Positions 1 through 9,180 of a stretch of DNA of 47,124 nucleotides are shown piece after piece (the first letter of the stretch is position 1; each line of letters opens with the position of its first letter). The translations under genes and the position numbers were made by a program. Source of the DNA: Streptomyces sp. NRRL F-6131. GTDB lineage: Bacteria > Actinomycetota > Actinomycetes > Streptomycetales > Streptomycetaceae. The notes below the pieces were generated by a model that did no database searches, was not told where the DNA came from, and worked only from the letters and a program-made list of their open reading frames with translations. The DNA is taken from NCBI GenBank assembly GCA_000719695.1, contig JOHN01000059.1, positions 1 to 47,124 of the forward strand, given 5' to 3'.

Positions 1-141
1 GGCACTGGAGCGGAACCGCCAGATCACCCCCTCGAACTGCTCCCGCAGCCGCTCGGGGTACGGCCCGAACCTGCCGACCGGCAGATACGGCTCGATCAAC
101 TTCCACTGATCATCAGCGAGTTGCCTACGCGTCACAGCCAC
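1..141 (-). CDS. IS5-type transposase, N-terminal 47 residues, cut by window edge
   Basis: Read on the minus strand from a GTG at 141, the frame is open to the window edge. It begins AVTRRQLADDQWKLIEPYLP and continues with a GRFGPYPERLREQFEG segment. This is the typical N-terminal DUF4096-like helical domain of IS5/IS4811-type streptomycete transposases. A short AGGA sits just upstream of the start. A second in-frame GTG two codons later is also possible. The catalytic DDE residues lie outside the window, so it is unknown whether the element is intact. The family call rests on residue pattern recognition and is fairly firm; the exact IS name is not known. Confidence 0.8.
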   Translation of the reverse strand, partial: MAVTRRQLADDQWKLIEPYLPVGRFGPYPERLREQFEGVIWRFRSSA

Positions 142-208
142 AGTCCTACAGGGTTCCCCCCTCAGAAGAGGGCAGAACCCGAAGACTGATCACAACCTCA
201 CACAGGCC
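1..208 (-). mobile_element. Left portion of an IS5-type insertion sequence (right boundary inferred)
   Basis: The transposase start is followed by about 65 bp of non-coding DNA before the sortase-substrate gene begins its own leader. The string CAGGCCCTAG near 203-212 is a plausible element end, because IS5-type elements usually carry their terminal inverted repeat a few tens of bases upstream of the transposase start. The opposite terminus and any target-site duplication are outside the window, so the boundary is a guess. Confidence 0.4.
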
Positions 209-288
209 CTAGCTTCCACCGCACCCGGCGCGGCGTCCCGCCGCGCCGTTCGTCCGACCCGTCCAGCACTCCACCAGGAGCGATCCCC

Positions 289-1212
289 TTGCAGCACCAC
301 CTGCGCCGCGGCGTGCCCGCGCTCGCCGCCCTCGGTCTCACCGCCGGGGCAACCGTCCTCGCCGTGCCCTCCGCGCACGCCGCACCCGACTGCGGCCGCG
401 GCCCGGTCCAGTACTCCGTCGACGGCGGCGCCCACTGGTCGAACAGCGCCACCATGCCTACCCCGGCCGGCACCGTTCAGGTCCGGCTGGCGGGCGTGCC
501 GACCGCCGGCTGCGACTACCACGTGTCGCTCGCCTCGTACGCCACCCAGGGAGCCACCTGGGCCACCTCCGGCCACCACACCCAGCTCGGCCGGGCCACC
601 ACCACGCTGAACCGCGCGCACTACCAGGACACCCTCGATCTCGGCGGCCACCTGCCGCCGTGCTTCGGGGAGGTGGCGCTCTACGCCGGCGACGGCGCCT
701 ACGACGGGAGCGACAGCGACAACCCCTTGCCGCACTACCCCAACGAGCCCTACTCCGGCCTGTCGATAGCCGTCTGGAACGGCGGCGCCGCCTGCACCGC
801 CCCCACTCCGACCAGCACCCCGACGACCGCCACGCCCACCACGGCCGCACCCACCACGGCGGCACCCACAACCCCGGCACCGACCACAGCGGCACCGACC
901 ACAGCGGCGCCCACCACAGCGGCGCCCACCCCGACAACCGCCGCACCGACCTCGCCGGGCGCGACGCCGTCCCCGTCGGGTTCGCCGACCACGGCACCGC
1001 CGGTCCGCCCCGTCGGCAGCACGTCGCCCACGGCCACTGCGGCCGGCACCGTCGCGCCCCTCTCCCCGACAACCGCCCCGGCCGCTCCCGCGCTGGCCGC
1101 CACCGGAGCCGACGACGGCACCCTCACCGCCCTCGCGGTCGGCGCCGTCGCGCTGGCGGCCACCGGCGGCACGGTCCTGTACGCCGCCCGCCGCCGCGCC
1201 GCCCGGGGCTGA
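289..1212 (+). CDS. LAXTG-anchored secreted cell-wall protein (sortase E-type substrate)
   Basis: A 307-residue surface protein. Residues 1-32 form a Sec signal peptide ending at an AHA-AP cleavage site. A folded, cysteine-containing domain follows to about residue 165. Next is a Thr/Pro/Ala-rich stretch of near-repeats (TTAAPTTAAP type, about 165-265), which probably spans the cell wall. The C terminus has a sorting signal: LAATG, a hydrophobic segment and a basic tail YAARRRAARG. LAXTG is the motif used by class E sortases of high-GC actinobacteria. The start is TTG, chosen because AGGAG lies 8 nt upstream and the signal peptide begins right there. Its function is unknown. It lies between an IS end and the stress island. 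Confidence 0.85.
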   Translation: MQHHLRRGVPALAALGLTAGATVLAVPSAHAAPDCGRGPVQYSVDGGAHWSNSATMPTPAGTVQVRLAGVPTAGCDYHVSLASYATQGATWATSGHHTQLGRATTTLNRAHYQDTLDLGGHLPPCFGEVALYAGDGAYDGSDSDNPLPHYPNEPYSGLSIAVWNGGAACTAPTPTSTPTTATPTTAAPTTAAPTTPAPTTAAPTTAAPTTAAPTPTTAAPTSPGATPSPSGSPTTAPPVRPVGSTSPTATAAGTVAPLSPTTAPAAPALAATGADDGTLTALAVGAVALAATGGTVLYAARRRAARG

Positions 1213-1243
1213 CCTCCCGTCCACCGGGGCTCCGGCCGCGACC

Positions 1244-1277
1244 GGGACCAACGGCCCGTCCGAGGGTCGTCGGTCCC
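1244..1277. promoter_or_regulatory. Paired DosR/OsdR-like boxes upstream of the membrane-protein and USP genes
   Basis: Two imperfect inverted repeats stand 20 bp apart: GGGAC-CAAC-GGCCC at 1244-1257 and GGGTC-GTCG-GTCCC at 1264-1277. Each matches the 5-4-5 geometry of the mycobacterial DosR box core (GGGAC, 4 nt, GTCCC) in four of five base pairs. A 14-nt perfect palindrome, GTCGGGGCCCCGAC, follows at 1292-1305. The probable target is the gene starting at 1376 and perhaps the USP at 2157. Binding is inferred. Confidence 0.55.
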
Positions 1278-1375
1278 CTTGGCCCCTCGGGGTCGGGGCC
1301 CCGACAGTGGCACCGGGTCCACGCCGGGACAACTGTCCGACCGGACGGCGCGGCCCGACGAGGGGGTTGCCGACC

Positions 1376-1759
1376 ATGTCCAGTGCCGCCGACCGCGCGC
1401 GTCCGTGCGCACGCCGCGTCCGCCCGGCTCCGCACGGTCGGCGACCCGGTGCCGGGGCGGGTGGCGGCGAACCGTACCGCCGTCCCGCGCGGACGGGCTG
1501 CCGTCTCCTTCCCGCGGCCGCCCTCGCCGTCGCCCTCCTGGCCGTCCTGCTCGGCCTCGCGGGTACCGGTGCGGCGCTCGCCGCGCACTCCGGCACACGG
1601 CCGGGTACCGCTCCCCCGGTCCGCCCCCGCACAGTCGTCGAGCAGTCGGCACTCGCCGTCGTGGCGCGGCCGGTCGTCCGACTGCTCCACCGCACGACCG
1701 TGCTCTCCCGAGCCACCGGTCCCGGACTCCGCCGACCGCGGGCGCCCCTCGTGCGGTAG
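1376..1759 (+). CDS. Small basic protein with one membrane segment, unknown function
   Basis: A 127-residue protein of unknown function. It has an Arg/Pro-rich N terminus of about 45 residues, one strongly hydrophobic segment (around residues 46-70, LLPAAALAVALLAVLLGLAG) and a basic C-terminal tail. It starts at an ATG preceded by a purine-rich GAGGGGG about 9 nt upstream. It sits roughly 100 bp downstream of a pair of DosR-like boxes, so it may belong to the hypoxia set. The hydrophobic segment and Arg-rich flanks loosely recall the first half of the Rv1733c-like protein at 10112, so a degenerate copy is possible. The composition of this region makes spurious open frames common, so the call is moderate. 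Confidence 0.45.
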   Translation: MSSAADRARPCARRVRPAPHGRRPGAGAGGGEPYRRPARTGCRLLPAAALAVALLAVLLGLAGTGAALAAHSGTRPGTAPPVRPRTVVEQSALAVVARPVVRLLHRTTVLSRATGPGLRRPRAPLVR

Positions 1760-2156
1760 CGGGCCGCATCAACACCCCCGACAGACTTCCCTGACCGGCG
1801 ACGTGCGGGCCGGGGCGTCCCAGAACGACAGCGTCGCCGACCGGGCCGCCCTCCACGGGCTGTCCCCCATCGGCCGACCCACCCGGCGGCCCGGTGTGTT
1901 CCACCAGGTCGAACCGGCACTGAAACGACCTGTCGGCCAACGCCGGTCAGCGGGGCAGGGCGACCTGCCCGCCACCGACCGCCGGCCCACCCCACCTCTC
2001 ACGCACCCGCTCCCGGCGGGTCACCGCAAGCAGCCGCTCGCGCGCCGTCCCGCGGCTGCTGTCGGCCGGTACCGGGCGTAACCTGGATCCGAGCCCGCGG
2101 GCCGCTGCGCGCGACGATTGCCGGGGAGTCCTGCTGCGCCGTCCCGCGATCCGGAG
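1760..2156. other. Intergenic stretch, no convincing gene
   Basis: About 400 bp between the small membrane protein and the first universal stress protein. Open frames on both strands run through it but show no recognisable domain, signal peptide or ribosome binding site. I see no clear DosR-like box close to the USP start. Confidence 0.5.
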
Positions 2157-3017
2157 GTGTCGGCCCTGAAGAACCGTGTTGTCGTGGGCATCGACTCCTC
2201 GCAGTCGAGCGTGGCGGCCGTCGAGTGGGCATCGGACGAGGCCCGATTGCGGGAGGCGCCGCTCGGCCTTCTCCACGCCTGGTTCGGCGAAACGACGGGC
2301 GCACCGCCGGGGCGCGGGACACGGGTCACCAAGGACGCCGGCGCGGCGCTGCTCGACGCGGCCCGGGAACGGGTCCTGCTTCGCCACCCCGGCCTCGTGG
2401 TCTCCACCGAGTTGGCCGACGGACACGCGCGGGAGGCGTTGGTCTCGGCTGCCGGGGATGCGGCGCTCCTCGTGGTCGGTGCACGGGGTTCGGGCGGCTT
2501 CCCCTGGTTGCTCCTCGGCTCGACCGGCCTGTACGCCGCCGCACACGCTTCCTGTCCGGTCGTCGTGGTGCACGCCACCGGAGCCGGGACAGGGGGCGGA
2601 GTGGTGGCGGGTCTCCAGGGCCGGGGACAGGACGACGCGATCCTCGCGTACGCCTTCGACTCCGCGCAGCGACGGAGTCTCGCCCTCCGTGTGGTCCACA
2701 GCTCGTCCTACCCCCTCGTCGTCGGGTCCGGGCACGAGCTCCCGGTGGTCTACGACGAGGGACACATCGCAGCCGAGCACGAGCGGCTGCTCGCCGAGCT
2801 GTTGGCCGGCTGGCGTGAACGGTTCCCCGGTGTCGCCGTCACAGCGGTGTCCGTACGGTCGTCCGCGGCCCGGGAGCTGGTCACCGGGTCGGAGGAGCAG
2901 CAGTTGGTCGTCGTCGGCCGGCACGGCGTGCACCGTGGCCCGCTCGGCAGGCTCGGCTCGACCAGCCAGGCGGTCGTCCGGCACGCCGCGTGTCCGGTGG
3001 CCGTCGTCCCGGTGTGA
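2157..3017 (+). CDS. Tandem-domain universal stress protein (USP 1)
   Basis: A cytoplasmic protein of about 286 residues with two UspA domains. Domain 1 (about 5-145) opens with VVVGIDSSQSS and carries the nucleotide-binding glycine motif VVGARGSGGF...LLLGS. Domain 2 (about 150-286) ends VVGRHGVHRGPLGRLGSTSQ before a CPVAVVPV strand. Tandem USPs of this kind are numerous in the DosR regulon of mycobacteria and the OsdR regulon of streptomycetes; ATP binding is usual. The start is uncertain. GTG at 2157 is in frame, but the GGAGG at 2153-2157 overlaps it and fits better with a CTG at 2166; a TTG at 2118 has no binding site. The gene converges with the hibernation factor gene. Confidence 0.85.
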   Translation: MSALKNRVVVGIDSSQSSVAAVEWASDEARLREAPLGLLHAWFGETTGAPPGRGTRVTKDAGAALLDAARERVLLRHPGLVVSTELADGHAREALVSAAGDAALLVVGARGSGGFPWLLLGSTGLYAAAHASCPVVVVHATGAGTGGGVVAGLQGRGQDDAILAYAFDSAQRRSLALRVVHSSSYPLVVGSGHELPVVYDEGHIAAEHERLLAELLAGWRERFPGVAVTAVSVRSSAARELVTGSEEQQLVVVGRHGVHRGPLGRLGSTSQAVVRHAACPVAVVPV

Positions 3018-3191
3018 GCCGCCCCGGTGGTGAGGTCGTGCTCGGTTCGCGGCGTCAGGCACTCGGGACGACGGCGGACCCGAGCCCGAGCAGCCGAATC
3101 ACGACGCCTGCGGCCTGCGGGAAGGGACCGGGCTGCTGTTCGCCGCTCCTGGGGCACCCGAAGCAGCCGTGCGCCGGATGCGTGCGGTTCC

Positions 3192-3980
3192 TTACCGCGC
3201 AGGTGTGATGAGGCCGTAGTGGCCGTCGTAGCGGTGGTAGAGGACGTTGCCCCGGCCGGTGGCGGCATCGGTGAAGAAGACGAACGGCAGCCCGGTGAGG
3301 TCGAGCTTCGAGACCGCTTCGGCCACCGGCAGTTCGGGCACCCCGGCGGTGCTCACCGTGAGTCCGGGTTCCGGCTCGCCGACAGGTCCGGCGGTGGCCC
3401 GGCGGTAGCCTCCGGCACGCTGGTCGCGGTAGACGACGCTGTCGCAGCCGCTGGCGACGTCGGTGAACAGGTGGAAGTCGTAGTCCATGGCCTCCATCTC
3501 GAACACCGCGGCCCCGGCGGTCTGACGGGGCAGGCTGTAGGCCTTGTGCCGCACGATGCGCCTTGCCTCCGGTGCCAGGCCGCGCCGGTGCGGGCGGTGC
3601 CCGCGGGTCACGTCGTCGTCCCACCCGGCGGAGCCGGCCGTGACACGGTGACGGTGGAGGTCGCGGTGCTGGCGGACCCGGGCGAGTCGGGAGACCAGCC
3701 GGTCGTGGAGCAGGTCGACGGCTTCCTGCATGGTCGGAGCCGCCACGTGTGCCCGCACCGGACGGCCGTCGAGGTCCACCACGGCTTGGGCGACGGCGGG
3801 CTTGACGACGGCGTGGTTGCTCTCCTGGGTGAGTTTCACCCGGACCGAGAGCACCGGCTCGTGCAGCCGCTCGACCACGGTCAGCAGCTTCGCCTTCGCG
3901 TAGTCCGGAGCCGCGAGGGACACCTCGCCACGGGTCTCCACGAGGACCTCGCGGGTGACCGGCGCATGTGAACGGTTCAT
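3192..3980 (-). CDS. hpf: Long-form ribosome hibernation factor with a duplicated C-terminal domain
   Basis: A 262-residue HPF/RaiA-type protein that would bind and silence 70S ribosomes under energy stress. Residues about 8-105 form a divergent S30AE (sigma-54 modulation) domain. The C-terminal ribosome-dimerisation fold appears twice: about 158-195 (FEMEAMDYDFHLFTD) and about 214-262 (SKLDLTGLPFVFFTDAATG, ending YDGHYGLITP). Ordinary long HPF has one such domain. The size and double tail recall the hypoxia-induced mycobacterial RafH. The start ATG overlaps the arcC stop as TGATG, so translation is probably coupled to the arginine deiminase operon. That places ribosome silencing in the same transcript as ATP-generating arginine breakdown. 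Confidence 0.85.
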   Translation of the reverse strand: MNRSHAPVTREVLVETRGEVSLAAPDYAKAKLLTVVERLHEPVLSVRVKLTQESNHAVVKPAVAQAVVDLDGRPVRAHVAAPTMQEAVDLLHDRLVSRLARVRQHRDLHRHRVTAGSAGWDDDVTRGHRPHRRGLAPEARRIVRHKAYSLPRQTAGAAVFEMEAMDYDFHLFTDVASGCDSVVYRDQRAGGYRRATAGPVGEPEPGLTVSTAGVPELPVAEAVSKLDLTGLPFVFFTDAATGRGNVLYHRYDGHYGLITPAR

Positions 3981-4996
3981 CAGGAGTCCTGCCCTTCGGT
4001 ACGGTCTTCGGATTGTCGGGAGGTGCCAGCCTCGGCCGGACGGCGTGCGGCCGCGGCCCCGTGGGACGTCCCTTCGGCGTCCAGGGCCGCGCGGACTGTG
4101 GTTCCGGTCGTGCCGAGGACGGTGCCGAGGGCGTCGTCCAACGGGCCGATGGCGGCCAGGCCGCCGGTCCGTTCGGCGAACGCGGCAGCGGCCTCGGCCT
4201 TGGGGCGCATCGACCCTTCGGGCAGGTCCAGCGCGCGCAGGCGCTCCGGTGTGGCGGTCACCAGCGGGCCGGGGTCGGGGGTGCCGTAGTGGGTGAACAC
4301 GTGCGTGACGTCGGTAAGGATCAGCAGGGCGTCGGCGTCCAGTTGCTCGGCGAGGAGGGCGGCCGTCAGGTCCTTGTCGACGACGGCCTCGACGCCCCGG
4401 AGCAGGCCGGTGTCGCGGTCGCGGACGACCGGGACACCCCCGCCGCCCGCGCAGATCACCACCGCTCCGTCGGCCAGCAGCCGGCGGACGACGGGTGCTT
4501 CGAGCACCGTCCGGGGATCGGGGGAGGGCACGACCCGGCGCCGGCGCGCGCCGTCCTGCGCGGTGGTCCAGCCGCGCTCGCGCTCCAGCCTCCGCGCCTG
4601 TGCCGCGCCGATCGGCTGACCGATGAACTTGGTGGGACGGGCGAACGCGGGGTCGCACGGATCGACCTCGGTGTGGGTGACGAGGGCGACGACCTCCCGC
4701 CCTTGGAGCCGGTTCATCAACTCCCGGGCCAACAGGGTGCCGATCATGCCCTGGGTCTGGGCGCCGAGCAGGTCCAGCGGGTAGGGCGCGGAGAGCGCCG
4801 GGTCGGTCTCGCTCTCCACTGCCAGCAGGCCGATCTGCGGGCCGTTGCCGTGTGTGACCACCACATCGTGGCCGGCCTCGACGAGCTCGGCGATCGAGCG
4901 GGCCGCCTGGCGGACGTGGTGCAACTGGACCTCGGCGTCGGGATGTTCGCCCCGTCGAAGCAGGGCGTTGCCACCGAGGGCGGTCACGATGCGCAC
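3980..4996 (-). CDS. arcC: Carbamate kinase
   Basis: 338 residues; transfers phosphate from carbamoyl phosphate to ADP, giving ATP, CO2 and ammonia, the energy-yielding last step of the arginine deiminase pathway. It shows the family N terminus RIVTALGGNALL, the HGNGPQIG motif around residues 49-56, and the later segments AGGGGVPVV and VDKDLTAALLA. The C-terminal tail is about 25 residues longer than usual. It starts at a GTG two bases after the arcB stop, with GGGAAGGGA as binding site. Its stop overlaps the start of the hibernation factor gene. Confidence 0.95.
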   Translation of the reverse strand: MRIVTALGGNALLRRGEHPDAEVQLHHVRQAARSIAELVEAGHDVVVTHGNGPQIGLLAVESETDPALSAPYPLDLLGAQTQGMIGTLLARELMNRLQGREVVALVTHTEVDPCDPAFARPTKFIGQPIGAAQARRLERERGWTTAQDGARRRRVVPSPDPRTVLEAPVVRRLLADGAVVICAGGGGVPVVRDRDTGLLRGVEAVVDKDLTAALLAEQLDADALLILTDVTHVFTHYGTPDPGPLVTATPERLRALDLPEGSMRPKAEAAAAFAERTGGLAAIGPLDDALGTVLGTTGTTVRAALDAEGTSHGAAAARRPAEAGTSRQSEDRTEGQDS

Positions 4997-4998
4997 GG

Positions 4999-6003
4999 TC
5001 AGTCCCTTCCCAGGGTGGCGACCAGGACCGCCTTGATGGTGTGCATGCGGTTCTCGGCCTGGTCGAACACCAGCGAGGCGGGCGACTCGAAGACCTCGTC
5101 GGTGACTTCGAGCCCGTCGGAGCCGCGGCCGGCGGCGAGTTCGACACCGAGGTTGGTACGGGTGTCGTGCAGGGCGGGCAGACAGTGCAGGAAGGCCGTG
5201 TCCGGGTTGCCGGTGGCGGCGAGGGTCTTGGCGTTGACCTGGTACGGCATCAGCTGTGCGATGCGGTCGGGCCAGTGGTCGTGGTCCTCGCCCATCGAGA
5301 CCCACACATCGGTGTAGAGGTAGTCGGCGCCGCGCACGGCCTGCGCCACGTCCTCGGTGACGGTCAGCCGGGCCCCGCTGTCCAGCCCGAGCGCCCGGCA
5401 TGCGGCGACCCGCTCCGGCGCCGGCCAGAGCGCGCGCGGCGCGGCGATCCGGACGTCCATGCCCAGCAGGCTGCCCATCGTCATCAGCGAGCTGGCCGTG
5501 TTGTTGCGGGCGTCGCCGAGGTAGCAGTAGGAGATCTCCTCCAACGGCCGGCGGCTGTGCTCGCGCATGGTGAAGACGTCGCACAGGCTCTGGGTGGGGT
5601 GGCAGGCATCGGTCAGGCCGTTGTAGACCGGGACGCCGGCGTGACGGGCGAGTTCGACGACGGTGTCCTGGTCGAAGCCGCGGTACTGGATGCCGTCGTA
5701 CATCCGGCCGAGAACGCGGGCGGTGTCGGCGACGCTCTCCTTGTGGCCGATGTGGGAGCTGTCGGGGCCGAGGTAGGTGGTGGTGGCTCCCTGGTCCGCG
5801 GCGGCGACCTCGAAGGCGCAGCGGGTGCGGGTTGAGTTCTTCTCGAAGATCAGCGCGAGGCGGCGCCCGGTGAGCCGGGGCGTCTCGGTGCCGGCCCGCT
5901 TGGCGGCCTTCAGTTCGGTGGCGAGGTCGAGCAGGTGGTGGATCTCGGCGGGGGTGAAGTCGAGTTCGTCGAGGTAGTGGCGGCCGTGCAGAGGGGTGGT
6001 CAT
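4999..6003 (-). CDS. arcB: Catabolic ornithine carbamoyltransferase
   Basis: 334 residues; splits citrulline with phosphate into ornithine and carbamoyl phosphate. The carbamoyl-phosphate loop STRTR is at residues 57-61. The HPTQ motif is in the middle of the protein and HCLPA near the C-terminal third, both diagnostic of the family. It lies between arcA and arcC: arcA ends 21 bp upstream and the start is preceded by GAGGAGG. The operon setting, rather than the sequence alone, indicates the catabolic role; the anabolic argF would normally sit with other arginine biosynthesis genes. Confidence 0.95.
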   Translation of the reverse strand: MTTPLHGRHYLDELDFTPAEIHHLLDLATELKAAKRAGTETPRLTGRRLALIFEKNSTRTRCAFEVAAADQGATTTYLGPDSSHIGHKESVADTARVLGRMYDGIQYRGFDQDTVVELARHAGVPVYNGLTDACHPTQSLCDVFTMREHSRRPLEEISYCYLGDARNNTASSLMTMGSLLGMDVRIAAPRALWPAPERVAACRALGLDSGARLTVTEDVAQAVRGADYLYTDVWVSMGEDHDHWPDRIAQLMPYQVNAKTLAATGNPDTAFLHCLPALHDTRTNLGVELAAGRGSDGLEVTDEVFESPASLVFDQAENRMHTIKAVLVATLGRD

Positions 6004-6024
6004 GTCGTTCTCCTCCTCGTGGTG

Positions 6025-7248
6025 TCAGTTGACGGGGTCGCGCTGGATGGGGCAGCTCATGCAGCGCGGGCCGCCCCGGCCCCGGCCGAGCTCGGATCCG
6101 GCGATGGTGACGATCTCGATGCCCTGCTTGCGCAGGTAGGTGTTGGTCATGGTGTTGCGCTCGTACCCGACGACGACACCGGGTTCGAGGGCGAGGAAGT
6201 TGCTGCCGTCGTCCCACTGTTCGCGTTCCGCGGCGCGCAGGTCCTGCGCGGGTGAGAGGAAGCGCACCTTGTCCAGGCCGAGGCTCTCGGCGAGTGAGGC
6301 GGCGAGGTCGGTGTCACGGCGGACGTCGAGGCCGGCCGGCCGCCCGGGAGCAGGTGCGAGGGTCCAGGAACGCAGCTGGTCGGCCAGGCCGGGGTAGAGG
6401 GCGAAGGTGCCCCGGTCGATCATCGTCAGGACGGTGTCGAGGTGCATGAAGGCACGGCTCTCGGGCAGCCGGACGGCGATCAGCCGCCGCGCGGTGCCGA
6501 ACTGGAACAGCCGCTGGGCGAGAATCTCCACCGCCTGCGGGGTGGTGCGCTCGCTCATGCCGACCATGACCACGCCCTCGCCGACCACGTGCACGTCGCC
6601 GCCCTCGAGGGTGGTGCCCGGGCTCGGGACGGTGCCGTCCAGCAGCGGGGGCGCGGTCTCGGCGAACAGCGGGTGGAAGCGGTAGATCGCCGCAGTATGC
6701 ACCGTCTCGCGCCGCCGGGCCGGGCGAGCCATCGGGTTGAGGCTGTACCGGCCGCCGATCCAGCACGAATTGTCGCGGGGGAAGAGGTGGTTGGGCAGTG
6801 GCGGCAGGGCGAAGTCCTGTTCCCCCAGTGTGCTCCAGACCAGGCTGTGAGGGCCCTTCAGCGGCAGCTCGTCCTTGAGGACCCCTCCGATCAGGTACTC
6901 GGCGAGAGTCGGGCCGTCGAGGTCCTCGCACAGGGACCGGAGCGGGTCGACCAGAGCGGGGCCGACCGTGGCCTCGGTGACGATCTGTCCGAGCAGCCAG
7001 GCCCGGGCCGGCGGCAGGTCGAGGGTTTCGCCGAACAGGTCGGCGTAGTGGTGGACGCGGACACCGTGGTCGCGCAGGACCTGGGCGAAGGCGTCGTGCT
7101 CCTCACGGGCGCGCTTGGCCCACAGGATGTCGTCGAACAGCAGCTCGGCGGCGTTGCGGGGGGTGAGTCGGGCGAGTTCGAGGCCGGGCCGGTGCAGGAC
7201 GACCTGACGAAGGCGGCCTGCTTCGGAGTCGACACGCAGGGTGCTCAT
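6025..7248 (-). CDS. arcA: Arginine deiminase
   Basis: 407 residues; hydrolyses arginine to citrulline and ammonia, the first step of the pathway. Visible guanidino-group-modifying enzyme motifs are an early [18 protein letters not shown] segment, the FPRDNS motif, the EGGDVHVV segment and the HLDTV histidine motif. The C-terminal nucleophile cysteine is in CMSCPIQRD, at about residue 399. The ATG is preceded by AAGGAG. It lies second in the operon, 38 bp after the transporter gene. The full set of catalytic motifs suggests an active enzyme. Confidence 0.96.
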   Translation of the reverse strand: MSTLRVDSEAGRLRQVVLHRPGLELARLTPRNAAELLFDDILWAKRAREEHDAFAQVLRDHGVRVHHYADLFGETLDLPPARAWLLGQIVTEATVGPALVDPLRSLCEDLDGPTLAEYLIGGVLKDELPLKGPHSLVWSTLGEQDFALPPLPNHLFPRDNSCWIGGRYSLNPMARPARRRETVHTAAIYRFHPLFAETAPPLLDGTVPSPGTTLEGGDVHVVGEGVVMVGMSERTTPQAVEILAQRLFQFGTARRLIAVRLPESRAFMHLDTVLTMIDRGTFALYPGLADQLRSWTLAPAPGRPAGLDVRRDTDLAASLAESLGLDKVRFLSPAQDLRAAEREQWDDGSNFLALEPGVVVGYERNTMTNTYLRKQGIEIVTIAGSELGRGRGGPRCMSCPIQRDPVN

Positions 7249-7286
7249 CCGGGGTGCTCCTTCTTGGCAGTGTGCGGACACGGTGG

Positions 7287-8789
7287 TCAGTGCTGGTTCC
7301 GGAGGCGCAGCGCGCGGCGGACAATCGTCGGCATGCCGACGGTGCGGGCCGTACGGGCGGCCCGGGTCGGCGGCACGGTGCAGTCGGCCGCGGTCGGGTC
7401 GGAGGGTGCCGCCGGGGTGGTGGCGGCTTCCCCGCTCCGCTCCCGCTTGAGCCAGATGTGGACCGGGATACCGAGCAGGACGGTGAACAGGCCGTAGTAG
7501 ACGGTCTGGTAGCCGCTGCCCTGGATGGACCAGTAGGAGAACGCCAGGGCGAGGCTCGCGACGGCGACGTCCCGGGCGAAGCGTCGCCGGTCGAGCTCCG
7601 CACGGCCGCGCTGCACCAGCCAGAGCAACTGCGCGGCCGCGGACACCAGGTAGGGAATGACAGCGGTCAGTACGCTCAACAGCACGATCTCGGTGAAGAC
7701 CTTGGTGAACCGGGTGTAGCTGACCACGGTGAGCACCGAGGCGAGCACGGTGGCCGAGACGACACCGAAGACGGGAACGTCGCCGCGCCCCCCGACCTTG
7801 GCGAAGGCCGACGGGAACAGCCCGTCCCGGGCAGCGGCGAGCGGCATCTCGGCGCAGATCAGCGTCCAGCCGTTGAGTGCCCCGAGGCCGGAGACGATCG
7901 CGGCGGCGGCGACGAGGTTCCCGGCCCAGGCGCCGCCGGCGATGGTGTTGAAGGCATCGGTGAACGGAGCCGTGGAGACGGCGAGTCGGGCGTGCGGGAC
8001 GGTGCCGAACACCGAGAAGGTGCCGAGCAGGTAGATCACGGCACAGGCCAGGGTGCCGTACACGGTCGCCCGGGGCACGTTGCGCTTCGGGTCCCGGACC
8101 CGGCCGGCGGCGACCGAAGCCGTCTCCAGGCCGATGTAGCTGAACAGGGCGATGGCGCCGGCCGCCGAGACGGCGCCGACGGCCGACCCGCCACTCGCGT
8201 TGAACGTCCCGAAGTTGCCGGACTTGACGAACAGCAGGCCGGCCGTGGCCATGAAGCCCAGCGGCAGGAACTTCAGGACGGTGGTGACGACCTGGAAGGC
8301 GCCGATACTCCGAACACCCGTCAGATTGACGACCGCCGGCAGCCAGAGCCCGGCCAGCGCGATCGTGATCGACGCCCAGGTGTGGTGGCCCTTGTTGACG
8401 AACACCTCGACGTACCCGACCCACGCCACCACGATGGCCGCGTTGCCCGCCCAGGCGGTGATCCAGTACGACCAGGCGGCCAGGAAGCCGGCGGACTCGC
8501 CGAACGCCTCCCGGGCGTAGACGTACGGGCCGCCGCTGCCGGGCACCCGTTCCGACAGCCGTCCGAGAACCACCGCCAGCGCCAGGGCGCCGACGGTCAC
8601 GGCGACGAACGCCACCAGGGCGATCGGCCCGTAGGGTGCGAGCGCGGACGGCAGGGCGAACACCCCGGTCCCGATGATGCTGCCGACGACCAGCGCGGTT
8701 GCGGTGGGAAGGCCGAAGCGTGTGTCGGCTCCGCGCTGCCCCCGGGCAGCCGCGGCGGCCCGGCGATTGCCGCGATCGGGTACGGACAT
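7287..8789 (-). CDS. arcD: APC-family amino acid antiporter, probable arginine/ornithine exchanger
   Basis: A 500-residue integral membrane protein with about 12 hydrophobic segments. The first has the APC signature [14 protein letters not shown], followed by [16 protein letters not shown]. This is the APC superfamily architecture found in AdiC/PotE-type exchangers. As first gene of the arc operon it most likely exchanges arginine for ornithine, though specificity cannot be read from sequence. The start ATG is preceded by GGAGG. A long basic cytoplasmic tail ends [10 protein letters not shown]. The upstream region is shared with a divergent USP gene and holds DosR-like boxes, so the operon is probably hypoxia-induced. 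Confidence 0.85.
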   Translation of the reverse strand: MSVPDRGNRRAAAAARGQRGADTRFGLPTATALVVGSIIGTGVFALPSALAPYGPIALVAFVAVTVGALALAVVLGRLSERVPGSGGPYVYAREAFGESAGFLAAWSYWITAWAGNAAIVVAWVGYVEVFVNKGHHTWASITIALAGLWLPAVVNLTGVRSIGAFQVVTTVLKFLPLGFMATAGLLFVKSGNFGTFNASGGSAVGAVSAAGAIALFSYIGLETASVAAGRVRDPKRNVPRATVYGTLACAVIYLLGTFSVFGTVPHARLAVSTAPFTDAFNTIAGGAWAGNLVAAAAIVSGLGALNGWTLICAEMPLAAARDGLFPSAFAKVGGRGDVPVFGVVSATVLASVLTVVSYTRFTKVFTEIVLLSVLTAVIPYLVSAAAQLLWLVQRGRAELDRRRFARDVAVASLALAFSYWSIQGSGYQTVYYGLFTVLLGIPVHIWLKRERSGEAATTPAAPSDPTAADCTVPPTRAARTARTVGMPTIVRRALRLRNQH

Positions 8790-8886
8790 GAGGGTGCTCC
8801 TCCGTCGAAGTGGAAATCCGTGGCGGGGTGGCCCTGCCAACCGCTCGCCGTGGAGATCCTCGGCTCGCCGGGCCGTTCCCTCCGAG

Positions 8887-8922
8887 GGGCCGACGGTCCC
8901 CTTCCCCCTGGCCGGCAGTCCC
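8887..8922. promoter_or_regulatory. DosR/OsdR-like box near the arc operon start
   Basis: GGGCC-GACG-GTCCC at 8887-8900 pairs in four of five positions. A weaker half-repeat, TGGCC-GGCA-GTCCC, lies 22 bp further on at 8909-8922. These lie about 100-135 bp upstream of arcD, reading leftwards, and could control the arc operon. Confidence 0.5.
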
Positions 8923-9051
8923 GGTCCGCCCGGCCGGGAGTCCCGCGTCCCGGGCGTGGGCGCGCCACGCGGACCGAGGCCCGCCAAGGCCGTCACCTGG
9001 GCGAACCGCACGACGACGGGCGGCGCGGTGCCGGCCGGGCCCGGTTCGACC

Positions 9052-9086
9052 GGGACCACCGGCCCGTCGCCGGGCCCTTCGGTCCC
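9052..9086. promoter_or_regulatory. Paired DosR/OsdR-like boxes upstream of USP 2
   Basis: GGGAC-CACC-GGCCC at 9052-9065 and GGGCCC-TTC-GGTCCC at 9072-9086 stand 20 bp apart, start to start. This is the same spacing and sequence as at 1244-1277. They lie about 95-130 bp before the USP start at 9181 and also face the divergent arc operon. Confidence 0.6.
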
Positions 9087-9180
9087 TTCTGGCGACCGGC
9101 GCCAGGACGGGAGATTCGAAGCACGCCCCGGCGCCGGATCCACCCGGCCCGCGTCCTCGGCGTCACGAAGGGAAGCCACG

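Noticed and set aside
3018..3191. Terminator between USP 1 and the hibernation factor gene
   Set aside because: Only a 7-8 bp pair (3130-3137 with 3162-3168) and a short GCGGT/ACCGC pair exist; too weak to call.
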